From Prunus persica (lineage: Eukaryota > Streptophyta > Magnoliopsida > Rosales > Rosaceae), in NCBI RefSeq assembly GCF_000346465.2, contig NC_034010.1, positions 22,548,981-22,612,980 of the forward strand: a stretch of DNA of 64,000 nucleotides, read 5' to 3'. Shown here in pieces: positions 48,741 through 61,200 of the stretch. Made by a program: the position numbers and the translations under genes. The first letter of the stretch is position 1. The number at the start of each line of letters is the position of its first letter. A model generated the notes under the pieces. It saw only the letters and a program-made list of their open reading frames with translations, searched no databases and was not told the origin of the DNA.

Positions 48741-49560
48741 AATATATATAAGAAATTGTAAGTTTATTATTTAAAAAACAATCAAGTTTACGCATTTTCC
48801 ACAAACATATAACCGAGGCAAACTAAAGAAAAAAAAAATACAAAATATTAGAAACAAGCATTGCGTTGTTGTATAGGTTACACATGATAAAAGATTGTCA
48901 CATATTAGTCCAGCTAGCCCAAATAAGAAGAAGATTGTACGTTTATTATTCTTTTATTTCGGTCTTCTTGTTAGGCACTGTTAATTAAAGCATACTTCCT
49001 CGTCTTTAACGGGATATAAATTTGAACTTAAAACGTCTTTTAATATTTTGAAGCGAAATATCGCAAAATTAAGAGTTAGTTGATCTTCTATTGCATACCT
49101 TAGACTGCAAATCGTGCTTTAGCAGTACATGATTTAATGCATAGCTAATTAAGAACAAAAATTCAATGGTCCTTCCTTGGATTATATACAGAAGCTCCTC
49201 TATCAATTCATTGAATTTTTTTTTACAAGCCAGATAATATGGATTTTGTACCTCTTTGATGAAAGTTAATATGGATTTTGTTGCCTTCTGTGGTAGATAG
49301 CACCACATTTGATACCCTGTTAATTTCTTTCTTTTTCAGTAGTGTGTTCAAAACCATACAAACTTCTAAATGTAGATTGGTGAAGAGCACCTGTGATTAA
49401 AAGTTGGAGCACCACATCCACATGCATGATTTGCCTTGCTTATTGTCTTATCCCAATATGAATAATGAGCAGGATCTGTCATGCTTCTGGTAAAAGACAA
49501 TGTTATCCTCATCAAATTTGCACATGATATTGATGAACAAGAAGGAAAAAAATCTCCCTA
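48741..49560. other. Intergenic
   Basis: AT-rich; no gene or recognised repeat. The right end leads into the promoter of the 140-aa gene. Confidence 0.45.
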
Positions 49561-49628
49561 TAAAGGGCACTACAGTCATTCCAAAGGTAGTCAATCAGGG
49601 GTGCATCCACCAAAACATGGTGTGCCCA

Positions 49629-49640
49629 TTATAAAATATA
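49629..49640 (+). promoter_or_regulatory. TATA-like box of the 140-aa gene
   Basis: ATTATAAAATAT lies about 140 bases before the ATG. A second candidate, CCCTATAAAGG near 49556, would give a longer leader; I cannot decide between them. Confidence 0.45.
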
Positions 49641-49773
49641 TACAAGAGAATCTGTATGTAATTGGGACACACAGAATATTGCATGCTTGTCACTTGTCAG
49701 CCTAACTCTCATTTACTTTTAATCAGTCTATTAAAACAGTCTTGGTGCCAAGAAGAATTTCAGACCAAAAAAT

Positions 49774-50196
49774 ATGCAAGAAACATTGAAACGCAGAGAA
49801 GAAGATCATCAGAAAGAAGAGGCAGAATTGGGCGTATGGGATTGTGGCAGCCCCTTATATGACTCCTATGAATTGGTCACAGTCAGTCACCTGATCGAAC
49901 GGCATCTAATGGCATTGCCATCTCTAGGAAGATCAAGGCGGTTCATCACCAATCTCTCTCATCTTCCATCATCAGAGATGGCCTCCTTGAGTGCCACTAC
50001 CATATCATCAAGGGAGGGCAAAGGGTCATCTTCTTCTTCCATGGTGGGTGGCTTGAGTGAATTTATGGGGATTAGGGAGATTTGGAAGAGGAGGGTTGTG
50101 TTTGGAGGAAGAAAAGACAAGGCCAAGAAAATGAAAACAGGGTTGTCTGGCTTTTGCAATTTGATTGATCTATGGAGGCAAAAGGATCACAGGTGA
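49774..50196 (+). CDS. Conserved plant protein of unknown function (140 aa)
   Basis: One exon, ATG at 49774 and TGA at 50194-50196. The block ELGVWDCGSPLYDSYEL followed by HLIERHLMALP is strongly reminiscent of a family of small uncharacterised angiosperm proteins. After it comes a Ser-rich linker (residues 60-85) and a basic C-terminus (WKRRVVFGGRKDKAKKMK) that could act as a nuclear localisation signal. No signal peptide or membrane helix is seen. Function is not known to me. Its own TATA-like boxes upstream support expression. Confidence 0.7.
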   Translation: MQETLKRREEDHQKEEAELGVWDCGSPLYDSYELVTVSHLIERHLMALPSLGRSRRFITNLSHLPSSEMASLSATTISSREGKGSSSSSMVGGLSEFMGIREIWKRRVVFGGRKDKAKKMKTGLSGFCNLIDLWRQKDHR

Positions 50197-50199
50197 AGT

Positions 50200-52600
50200 T
50201 CCAGTGTTTGAAAAGCACAAGTTTATATATACATACGTATATATATTTTATTTTCCTCATTCTTGCTTTCTTCATTTGCATCGATGAATGAAGATACCAA
50301 AACAAAAACAAAATGTATATTTCTGGTTTATTTTGCTTCTTTTGTGATTCAATTTGATCTTATTTCTAAATCATAAATCTGTTCGTGAGCTCTATATGAA
50401 TAAAGTAAGGCAATCTGTCCATTCTTTTTTATTTGTCCGCGCATTACGTCAAACTCTAATAATAACTAGGCAGGGCATAAGTCCTATACTTGCGATATGT
50501 CACCTATATTGCAGAAAATAGGATGAAATTTTAGTTGCATGAAGTATGATGGAATTGAAGTGGCGTGAAATATGATGGAATTGAAATCTTGGGTTCAATT
50601 GGCGATTGGGATGTAAATGCATTGTCTGCAACATAAAAAAAGAATAAACTTGTTACAAAGAAGAAGAGAAAGCGAAAACTCAGGAAAAGAAAATTATTTT
50701 TTTTGCCCCTCAAGCCCTTCAGGGCCTCATCTTGGGGAAGGTGGTCTGCCCCTCCTCCCCGCCCTCTTCCTTCCTCTATGTTTCTGCCTCCTCGATTTTG
50801 GTTTTGCCCCTCTCTGGTGTTTTGTTGCATTCTTTATCATCGTGGTCTATTTGTCTCTAAGGCCATTTGGCCTTATTTATCATTGGCCCAAGAAAATGAA
50901 AATAAAAGTGAAAATGGAATGGGCTTTGAATTAAGTCCATCTGTGTGAGATTTATGATTTAATATGCAAGAATTTTATAGTGAGAGCTTTATATATTACC
51001 CTTAAATGAGGCTTTATTTCTTAACCGTTGAATCAAATTGGTTAGCTTGATTCAATAATTAAGAAATAAAACATCACCTAATGGTCATATATAAAGCCCT
51101 AATTATAAAATGACTCTGCTACTTGCTAGACAGCTTGTGTGAGGCACTACATTTGTTCTAGGCGGGCCGAAACACAGCCAAAACTTTTCTCTAAGTTTTC
51201 TTGGCCTTGTCGAAGCTCCAAATCTAGGAACAACAATGATAATATGAATTTTATATACTGCTTTCAAGGAAGAAGTATGAATTTGATTGTTTATTTTATT
51301 TTCCTTGGTATACTTTTATTTTATTTCATTGATGTTTTATGTTTGGAGGCCGATGAGATGCCCCCCAAAAAAAAAAAAAAAAAAAAAAAAATTCTAGATA
51401 TGCATGACTCCCATTACAAAACATTAAAATAATAAGATTAACCATGGTTAATTTTTTATTTTTTATTTATAAAAAAACATGTTGCATAATCAAAAGGGGA
51501 AGGAGAAAAGAAAGTGAGGAAACTCAGACTCTTGAATCATGCGTGCACATAAATTGAGTGAATTTATTTATCATTTTCCTCCTGTGAATGTCAGTATGAT
51601 TATCGACATGAAAATTATCCTTTTCAGTAACAAATTAGTGTATAGTTTTACAATTGGGAAAAGTATTTTTCTTGACATGTCAAGAGAAAACTATAAGAAT
51701 TTGACCAAGTTCCAACAGAGAAAGTCCACATATGGGTTTAATTTGATTATTTTAAACATGCAAATCATTTGAGATATTAGAGAAAACTAAATTGAAAACC
51801 AAGCTATGGAACCAAGCTATGGTTTTGGAAAAGTTAATGTCATTTTGAATAAGACTAGCACTTGGAATTTTGGATATAAGACTAAAAAGATAAATTGGAG
51901 GAGATGATACAGCCTAGGGATTCTATCTGCCCAAACTCTTCTATATACCCAAACTCCTCCTCCTCAACTTGGGTGACTCAAAGTAAGCAAATCATATAGC
52001 CCGCCCAAAGTTCACCTATTGGACTATATGGATTTGTGTTTCAGTCTCCCATGGATATGGGTTATGTGTAATTGTTATCTTGGTTCAAAAAAGAAAAGAA
52101 CATTTCATATGCTTGAGAGTTCTGTTGACTGCTCTACATTTTAAAGATTACACAACTTGCTGATTGAGGACCGTTGAACGTCTACAGTGATGTTGGATTC
52201 CCCCTCCCCTTATAGCACTCAGAATCGAACCCTAGTAGGATTTCTTTCCTCCAATGTAACAATATTAAAAAAAGAACACGAGAAAATATTGACTTTCGTA
52301 GAAAAGTCGTATCCTAGAATCTTGCTGCTTTATTTATACATAATGCAAATTATAATACAATTTTGGTTTTACTCCAACTCAAGTTGTTCCATTCTTTGCC
52401 TTCTTACCAAGTAAGCAACTGGACCAGATAACATCCTCTCTTTTTTAATTTTAAAAAAAAAACCAATTTGAAATAAACAATATATTTGAGAGGTGATTGG
52501 AAATTATTAGTGTTGAATGCTTTAAACTTTGTTTGCTTATAAGTAGAGAGTAGTTGTTATGCATTCAAATGCAATCAATATGGTTTGTTTTGTATCAGCA
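50200..52600. other. Intergenic with poly-A and SINE-like remnants
   Basis: No gene is supported. Contains a 25-base A run at 51367-51391 and a reversed SINE-like copy near 52182. ORFs in 50531-50948 are compositionally biased and unrelated to any family I know. Confidence 0.5.
52180..52265 (-). repeat. SINE-like copy (minus strand)
   Basis: On the minus strand the B-box string gggttcgattctgag leads into tataaggggagggggaatcc, related to the other GGGGAGG-bearing copies. Confidence 0.45.
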
Positions 52601-52619
52601 AGCAAAAAGGAGTACCAAA

Positions 52620-52965
52620 TCAAGAAGGGGCTTTTTCCTCTAAAGCTTTTCGCTTATGTCTGAAGCATGTTTAGCCAATGAGTGTGCCATAACATTTGCC
52701 TCTCTCTTGGGTCTAGTGGCAGACTTTCAGAGCCAGCAAATTTCTTAGCAATGACTTCACATTTTCATAGCAATTGTCACTAATGAAAGGCAAACCTCCA
52801 AAGCCAGTTGTAAATCAACAATTGTGGCCAACAGTTCAACCACCTCAGCTTCCATTCAAAATTAATGATCTTGTTTATTTCTGGTACCAACACCAACCCT
52901 GTTTTTGCTTCTCCTGCTGGACACTAGGCAGTGCACCATCAATATTTACTCTCATGAGTAAATGT
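52620..52965 (-). pseudogene. Retroelement RNase H-like (RVT_3) relic
   Basis: On the minus strand the start reads like RVNIDGALPSVQQEKQ, as at the beginning of plant RNase H-like domains. About 250 bases later another frame reads REANVMAHSLAKHASDISEKL-like sequence, the usual C-terminal REAN...AHSLAKHA block, then a stop. The part between is frameshifted and has stops. This is typical debris of a LINE or related retroelement. Confidence 0.6.
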
Positions 52966-53227
52966 TGGTTCCTTCATGTCTTTACCATGCGCAATCATGG
53001 ATACAATTTTATTGCCAATTTGTCACTTTCTTACATAAAATCAACTACCCATCATCCCATATAATGTTTCTGCATGCATATGTGCATTTTCAAAGGGTAG
53101 AGATAATACCACTCCAATTTTAGTTTCATCCACTTCAAACCAAGTATTTTTATAGTTTTTTCTACTCATAAGTAGAAAGTGTAGGAAGAGTGTCAATATC
53201 GCCACTATTTTCAAACGACAAAGAAAA

Positions 53228-53373
53228 TTTCCAATTCGGAATACACTGTAAAGAAAGATGTACTTTCTATATATAGTTTCATCCAACATCTTCAAATTTC
53301 CAATTCTGTAATGAGTCATACACTACAGAAAAATATGTAACTCCTATATATAGTTCCATCCAACGTCTCCAAA
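53228..53373. repeat. ~70-bp tandem duplication
   Basis: Copies 53228-53296 and 53297-53373 both begin tttccaattc and end ctatatatagtt[tc]catccaac and ctccaaa or cttcaaa, with small indels. Confidence 0.75.
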
Positions 53374-54889
53374 TCAAATATAGAATCCCGAAGCTTGCAA
53401 AAGAGAGAGGTACAAAAGATGAAACTCCCAGTCCCAAAACCAATGTGTTACAATCTTATAACTAGATAGACCATCTCATAAATGGTCCAATATCCCATAG
53501 GCAACAACATGCTCTCTAATACATGTAACATGTCCAAGCAGCAACTTTATATATTGGGACCCCTAACTTTGGTTGTGCCATTAAAATTCCAGCTTGCAAA
53601 CATGATTTTCAGTTGAGCCAAAAATCATTCAAATTCATTAAAACAAACAAGACCCAATCTTTTTTCTCTTCTTCATCGTCTTTTTTTTTTTCTGGTTTTT
53701 TTTTTGACTCATCTTTTCATCATCGTCTTCTCATCAAAATCTGCTTAAAAGTCAAAATCTGGCAGCGAAAGAGATGTGAATGCTAATAAGTAGCAGTTGA
53801 TAGGACGACAATGCCACAATGGACAAATGGTTAGGGTTCGTAGGGCCCACTAATAGTCAGGTGTGGGGTTGATTTGGATTCGTATAGAGACTAGTCGTCA
53901 GACGTGTCATGAAAACGCACCTTCTTAGTTTTTTCTCTCTCTCTCTTTTTTCTTCTTTTCACCTTTCACATCGGCCAAAACAGTGCTTTTCTCTCTCCAG
54001 TCGCAACCAAGAAAAAGCCCTTATTAGAAAAAAGAAAAAAAAAACCAAAATTAAAGAAAAATCGAATAAAGCAAAAGCAAAAAATATAAAGAGAGGAAAA
54101 GTGGGTTTGCTACTGCCCATATCATTTTTGCTTCTTCCACTCCTTCGTAAGGGTAAAGTTAGGGTGCGGATAGTAAAAAGAGGAAAGCGTCAGTGTTAAA
54201 CGACACCAGACAAACGGCGATTCCAATGAAAGTCACTCTCATTCTGCTTGTGCACAAGAAACGACACCGTCTCAAGACCAAACGTCGTCGTTTTGGGGCA
54301 TGTTCCTTGGAAATATCAATTTGCTTTAACGTTGGAAAACGGTCCAAGACTCACACATTTGGTGTGTGTCTGATAATATAAATTTAGCAGGAAAAAAAAC
54401 ACACAAAAAAACACAAAGCAGAGCATAAATGCAGAGAGTTTCTCAGATACACAAAAACACATACATCTACTGGAAATAGAATTTCTCAAAGCACTTGTTT
54501 TTTTTCTTTTTTCCAGCTCATAGTTTTCCGATAAATTATTTGTCCCCACAAAAGCTCTCTTCTCTCTCACGTCTGCTTCTCTAGTTCCACATCATCATCA
54601 TCAACGCCATCTGTTCTCTGTTTGGTTCCTCAGAAAACTGAAAAAGAAAACCCAAAAGAAAAAGAGACTTCCTGTCTTTCTTCCCCACTCACTCAGTTTC
54701 AGCTCCTTAAAACAGCAACCCAGCTCAGCTCATTCTAGCAACAACCCAAAGCTTTCTCCTTTCACCTCATTTTCTTTACCTCGTTTTCCTTTTAGTTTTT
54801 CCGCAGGCAAACTTTGACTGGAAACAGTTGTTAATTTGTCGCTTGTTTTTTGGTCGTTTTGTCTTTGGGGTTGTTTGGTGACTTGGGTT
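53374..54889. other. Intergenic, then promoter and leader of EDR4-like gene
   Basis: No gene is supported up to about 54370. A TATA-like ataatataaattt lies near 54372. From 54540 on the sequence is CT-rich with a short CAT repeat, as expected for a 5' leader. A patch near 54258-54300 is rich in cgacaccgt and acgtcgtcgtttt strings, possibly a repeat. Confidence 0.45.
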
Positions 54890-54919
54890 ATGAGCAAATG
54901 GGGGACTCAGCTAAAGTGA
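54890..54919 (+). promoter_or_regulatory. uORF overlapping the EDR4-like start codon
   Basis: An ATG 8 bases before the main ATG opens a 9-codon frame (MSKWGTQLK) that ends at TGA 54917-54919, inside the main ORF and out of frame with it. It would make ribosomes choose between the two starts. Confidence 0.5.
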
Positions 54920-57900
54920 GGTTGGTTCGGTGCCCAAAATGTGAGAATCTTCTCCCCGAGCTTGCTGATTACTCTGTTTATCAGTGTGGTGGTTGTGGTG
55001 CTGTTCTAGGAGGTATGCTTCTTCTTCTTCTTTCTTTGCCTTTTTGTTTTTAGTTTCATTCTTTGCTTCCTGTTTTGCACAATGTGAGGATTATTTGGTA
55101 TGGTTGGTGATAAATTTGAGGAAAAAGAGAGAAACTTTACGTTTTGAATCATATGATTCATGTTGGCTGGAAACTCTTTACCTCCAAGTTTCTGATCAAA
55201 ATGTCAATTTCTGTGATTTCTTGGTAACCAACGGCTACCTTACTGTTTGTTTCAAATCTTTACGGTTATAGTCGTGATTTTTGTTTTTGTTTTTGTAATT
55301 CTGTTTAAGTTTCTGCTTGATTCATGTATGAGAAACCTTAGAAAATTGAATGAAATCACGATTTCCAGCCTTGAAATTTTTGTGTGGTATAGTCCCAATG
55401 CAAAACCAAATTCCACACTAACACAAACACACAATCATTTGTATTTGAGAGGTTAAGTTTTTTAAACCTGGAAAACCAGATATCGAACTTAATAGTAGCA
55501 TTACCATCAACACATTTCCTACTCAAGGATACTAATATGAACGTCATTACATAAAGCAAATTTCTTTTGTTTGAGTTTATTTTGTCTCTCTAAAATTGAG
55601 GATCAAATATTCACATCTCTCGTTTACAGCTAACAAGAAAAGGCAAGAGGGGGATACTTTGTCCATGAAGTCGGACGAAGAAAGGGTTGGAGGAGTTTCT
55701 GCTAAATCAGATGATTCAGATAATAAAGGAATAGTTGTTTTGACTGATGCCTCTGATACTGATGTTAAGTCAAGTGATGGCTCTTTGAGGTTTGATCTCG
55801 GGGATTTAGAGAAGGAAGATGTTAAAACTGCTGAAATCTGTACGAAGCAAGCCAAAGAGACGACTGATAACGGAGCTGTCGAGGATGGCGTAGGTATGAG
55901 CGTGGAAAGAGATGAATTGAGCAATGCATTGGGAAGAGAGCATGGAGATTTGAATGTGGAATTGAGTTCCATGAGTGAAAGCCGAAGATCAGGATGGATG
56001 GCAGATTGGCAAACTTGGGAGAATGGTGAAAGGGAGCGGTATCGAAGACATCCAAGAATTGATGTTGAAGGTATGAGGTCTTCAACTTCAAATTATCCAG
56101 ATGAGGGTCCATCAAATTATCATTTGGGTTCTTCTCATAGGGGTGGGGAACCATTGAGGAATACTAATGACCCAAATGGGGCAAACAGAGTTCTGTACCT
56201 CGAACAAGACCGAGCTGAGCTTCTAAAGAAGCTGGATGAGCTAAGGGATCAACTTAGCCGGTCTTGTAATTTGGTTGATAAACCGAAAGAGAAAGCTCCC
56301 CATGAAGGGGGGATGGTTCCTCCAGATCCTTATGGTAGTTCTGACGCTTCATACCCAGGAGCTTCTTCAGGGGCAAATAGGGCTTCAATGCAGTACTTTG
56401 GACCTAGTAAACATGTCACAGGACACTCTCATTTCAATCATTTTCCTGAGCCATATCCCTACACCAATGGGCGTGAAATGCCTATGCCTAGCTTTTCTCC
56501 TTCCATGCATAATTCAAACCATTTTCCTGGGTATGGGGATCCTTTTGGATCCCAAATGCTCAGTGGACCTCCTCATCCCTTTCCCAGGCAATACCAGCAA
56601 CCATCTCATCCATACTTTTCTGGACAGTATGCTGAAAACAGTCCTGATCCTTATGAGCTTTACCCACATAGTGCAACATTTCACCATCCTACTTGCCCTT
56701 GTTTCTATTGCTATGACAAACACAGAAGAGCTTCAGTGCCAGTTCCATCCACTGCTTTTCACAATAAAAGATTCCCTGATTTCCCTAACAATCCCATGTT
56801 GGCCCAGCCTGAAAATCCTGGGATGATTGGTCCATATGATCACAACAAACCTAGGACTGCAATTCCTCCACCCTTTCACGTGTCACAAGCCCATACAAGA
56901 CGCCCAAGTGACCAACCCCATACAAGATGGCCAAATGACCTTAACTCCCACATGGACAGTTTTGCTCATTCCCGTCCAGAGAGGGTGGTGCTAGCCAGTG
57001 GTGGCCGCCGATGTCTTCCATTTTCTGGTGGTGCTCCATTTGTAACATGCAATAATTGCTTTGAACTTCTGCAGCTGCCCAAGAGAGTACTTATTGGGGA
57101 AAAGAATCAACAGAAAATGCGATGCGGGGCTTGTTCAACAGTAATCGATTTTTCTGTTTCCAATAAGAAACTTGTCCTTTCCCATCACGCAGAAGCACAG
57201 CAAAATCCATCAGAGGTTAATATTAGCTCGAATGAGGTGGTCAAAGATAGTACTTCACATTCCCATGGTCGTGTCACCCGGGTCTATGCTCATTTCTCTT
57301 CTGATGATTATGATAATTCTGGTTATGATTTTCATTCAATAGATAGAGAACCTGTTTTACCGTCCACAGCCCCAAGTTCAACAACAGGCAAGCCTCATGA
57401 GATGCAAAGCTTTCATTCTTCATCTCCAAGTACCTCTGAGGATGACTGCAATCCGGAAGCTCCAATTGCTCCAAAAGAATTCACAAATTCTATTCAGCAG
57501 CCAACCAAAGCCACTTTTTCTCCTCCACCTCCTGGTTCACCTCTACAGGAGCATTTTGAATTCTCATCTAACAGTCACGTGATAAACCGACTTGGGAAGG
57601 GAAACCGAAGTAGTCGCTCAGATCAAGAGAAGGTAAAACCAAATAAGGTTAACTCGCGACAAAATTCGTTGAAAGAGACATCACTAGCAACTGAGATGGA
57701 GGTATCATTTAATGAGTACTCTAACACTGGGGTTTCCCAAGATTCTTGGGACGCAAACAAAGAAGAAGATCAGCCAAGAACCAACAAAGGGAGTGAATCA
57801 TTTATTACCAACTTTATTAAGAAAAGCTTTAGGGATTTTTCCAAATCAAATCAAACAAATGAGCATGGGAGAAGCAATGTTTCAGTTAATGGGCAATTAA

Positions 57901-59265
57901 TAGCGGATCGTGTGCTTAAGAAGGCTGAAAAGATGGCGGGAACAGTCCACCCTGGACAATATTGGTAAGTGTGCACTCACTAACACATAGTGCATTTCTT
58001 AGCATGTTTGCTTTCTGGAACTATGCTTTATAATCTTTTAAAACTCATAATGAGTGAAGACATGTGCTTTGTTGGAAGATAAAACATTTGTTGGCCTATA
58101 TTCTAATAGCTTAAGCTTTTTGGAAAAGTGATAAACCAATACTTTCGACCAAAAAAAAGGGTGATAAACCAATACTACTAATCATGGTAGCAGCAGAATA
58201 GATCCCTGGTTAAAATCTCTGTAATGTATGTTGAATTCCATATGTTGGGCTCACTAGAGTTGGGAGAGCCCACATGTGAGGGCTAACAGTATACTTCAAG
58301 GATAGCTTACTGTTGCATCTGTAATCTCTCTCACCTCCTCCATTGTACTTATGTCTTTGCCTTCAATTTCTTAAAACAGGTATGATTTCCGAGCTGGATT
58401 CTGGGGTGTCATGGGTGGGCCTGGTCTTGGCATGATTCCTGTAAGAGAAATTTTTACACTATTATCAATGCATAAGCTATTAGTTATATTGGTTTTCTGC
58501 TTAATGTTGATGGAGAATTCTTTTCTTTTGCAGCCATTTATTGAAGAATTCAATTATCCCATGCCTCAGAACTGTGCTGGTGGAGATACTGGTATCTTTG
58601 TGAATGGAAGAGAGCTTCACCAAAAAGATTTAGATTTGCTGTCCAGTAGAGGACTTCCCACAACCAGAGATAGATCTTACATCATAGAGATCTCGGGGAG
58701 AGTCCTAGATGAGGACACCGGTGAAGAGCTTGATTGTCTTGGCAAGCTTGCCCCAACGTAAGCACTAATTCTTTGATGGCTGTCTCTTTTAGTTCGTTCT
58801 ACTTGTCAATTATTCTAGATAGTAAAGTGTTGCTATTATCATGATGAGCAGATAGGCATATTTAAATCTTTATTTTGTCGTTTATCGTGGAAATGTTGGT
58901 TTCTGTTATGGTTGGAACTTAGAATGAAAGACATGTTGAATAATTTGGACATAGATAATCTAGGAAGATCCTTTAACAGAAAATGCTGTGAACATTTGTT
59001 CATATATTTTACTTCACCTCACATGCGGCATGTTTTAGCCACTTGGTTGTCAGCATCTTTTTACAATTTTACTGATGCTATTGTATGTTTTAGCAATCTT
59101 CTTGTTTCCTGTTTGGTTTGCCATGAATATTATTACTTGTCTAAAATCTAAACATCCCACCAGCGTCTTTGGGCATTTTCTAATGTTTCGTACTTTGACC
59201 CTTTGAACAGGGTTGAGAAGGTAAAAAGGGGATTTGGCATGAAGCTTCCAAGAGCTGCTGCATAA
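54898..59265 (+). CDS. EDR4: EDR4-like protein, zinc ribbons and DUF3133
   Basis: Five exons, 54898-55012, 55630-57964, 58380-58440, 58534-58757 and 59211-59265, give 929 residues. The N-terminus has a zinc ribbon, C12-x2-C15 and C30-x2-C33 (RCPKCENLLPELADYSVYQC). A central Pro/His/Tyr-rich stretch follows a short coiled coil (LEQDRAELLKKLDELRDQL). A second ribbon, CNNC at 512-515 and CGAC at 537-540, is the DUF3133 core. The C-terminal block from WYDFRAGFWGVMGGPGLG onward is well conserved in the family. In Arabidopsis EDR4 represses salicylate-dependent mildew resistance and works with clathrin and EDR1 at infection sites; this protein's role is inferred from similarity. A uORF overlaps the start. 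The long frame starting at 54850 lacks an ATG before 54898. Confidence 0.92.
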
Positions 59266-60519
59266 TCAACTTGTATAAATCACTAGGTGCATCTGACATG
59301 TGGAGAACCTAAGTCTTCCATCCTGAATTTGGAAGTAAAATTATAAGGGGAAAAAAGGGGAAAGAAAACCGCTCCGAGAAAATTCTTTTAACTGTTCTGT
59401 ACAACATTGCAGAACACTGAAAATGAATGATAAAACTGTTGGATGGTATGTAGGCTAGTTTTATCTGAAATCTAGTATAGCTGTTTCTGGTTTGATATTT
59501 TATTGTGTATGTGATCATGCAAGCTTCTTTGAGCTGACTTCAAATATTATGTATATGGTTTTTTGTTCTCTTGCTATTATGATTTTTGTTCCATTGGTGC
59601 TTAACCATTGAAAGAATGTGCAACAGACCTGAGCAGCTACTACTAGTCAATATTTCCCTCTTATGTGTGTGTGATAAACTACTACCTGTGAAGGGGCTGA
59701 GGCAATTTTGGGACCAAAAAAAACAAAGAACGGAGTTGTGAAATTCAGACCAAGCCAATGATTGGTTTGTCTGGTGCAAAAAATGCACAGAGATATTCAA
59801 TTTGTATGGCGGCCTCAGGACACACTGGCAACCCCCACTTGCAGCCTTGCCCTGCATAGTGTTGGGGCGTTCAGTTGGCCTCAAATACTGGGCTCACCCC
59901 AATCTGAGCCTAGTGCTCAGAGCCCAGGACCTGAGCCATGCCAAAGAAAAAAGGAAAGTTATTTTTATTTTTTTTACCAAAGTTAGTAAAGAGGCGAATT
60001 TTCTCATACACAAAAAGGTGTTATGGGAATTCGAACTTAAAACTACTGTTATACAAGTTAAATTTTTTTTTAACTAGACTAAACTCTGTTGGCAAGAAAG
60101 AAGGAAAGATTAAGAATGGCTAATTGAAATTCTTGTATAATAGACTTATTTCCATTGTTGCAAATAAAATAAAATTTTGTCAAATTTGTCTTTTCTTTTG
60201 GTTTTTCATACGTTGTTTTTTTTCTTGAGAAGGGAGAATTGTGGAAGTAAGAGAAGAGAGCTGAAGACATTGCAGTCTGCAGAGTGCAGATGATAATAAA
60301 GTAAAGGCCGCTCATGGAAATTGACAAATGTGATTGAAATGAAAGCTCTTTAAAGCTTTCGCTTTCCCTAGGGTCCAAGCCCCAATTGGCCCCCCCCGCT
60401 CACATTAAACCCTAGAGGCTAGCAACATTCTCTCTAATTTTTTTTTTTTAAAATTTTTTTTCTTCTTTTCATAATAAGTGTCACGTTCTTTACACTTAAA
60501 ATAATATTATTAATGCAAA

Positions 60520-60667
60520 AGACCTACTAGTGTAGTGGTTTAGAGTATTTTCTCCCTTAGTAAGGTCCTGAGTTCGAATCTTAACATTCGTGTTGTGTGT
60601 GTGAGTTTAATATGCTATCGCCCCTTTCAATAGGAAAGATCCTCCCAAAAATATATATATATATATA
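60520..60667 (+). repeat. tRNA-derived SINE, best-preserved head in the window
   Basis: A box tagtgtagtgg (60528-60538) and B box gttcgaatc (60572-60580) both fit the Pol III consensus, 33 bases apart. The body runs through gtgtgtgtgagttta to an AT repeat (60651-60667). Target duplications were not resolved. Confidence 0.6.
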
Positions 60668-61063
60668 CAGAAATTGGGTTTTCTTCTCAAATTGGATTTT
60701 GCTTATAAAATATAATAAACATAACTATAAACGCTATGCCACTTTAAAATATTAGTTTTAGGTTAAACCATTGTATGTCCTTATTTCTCCGTCTCATTTC
60801 ATTTCTTTCTCTCTTCCCTTCCTTAACCATGGATTCCGGGAAGCCAATGCAGAGGCTCGAAATCCTGTTAATAAAACACAAAATTTTTTATTTCTATAAA
60901 AAGATATAGAAGAAATGCATGAACCATAATGAATTCATTGGACCTAATCATTTCAAATTCATAAATTGTATCTATTAATTTGAAAACATGTGATTTTGAT
61001 CCCTCAAAAAAAAAAAAAAAGAACTAATCATCCAGCAAAGAAAATAAAACTATCATTAAGGTT

Positions 61064-61200
61064 GGGAAGCATGCAACGACTTGTGGGAAAGGTCTTAACT
61101 TGTATATCAATGGTCTCAAATTCAAACCCTAATAGCACATTGACAGTGTATGTGAGAAAACCTTCATCCTCATTCCTAATTTTGTCCAAAAAAACATGTA
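61064..61200 (+). repeat. Possible SINE-like fragment
   Basis: aaggtcttaacttg and ctcaaattcaaaccctaa lie at A-box to B-box-like spacing and are followed by a gtgtatgtgagaaaacc body similar to the gtgtgtgtgagttta of the copy at 60520. The assignment is weak. Confidence 0.3.

Noticed and set aside
56275..56826. 183-codon ORF overlapping the EDR4-like exon 2
   Set aside because: It is the +1 frame shadow of the long coding exon and is not conserved in composition.
59888..59927. Hairpin ctgggctc/gagcccag as a terminator or structured RNA
   Set aside because: Only 8 paired bases with a 24-base loop, in an intergenic stretch; such stems are expected by chance.
60528..60580. Functional tRNA gene
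   Set aside because: A and B boxes are present but no clover-leaf with acceptor stem and anticodon arm could be formed; it fits a SINE head.
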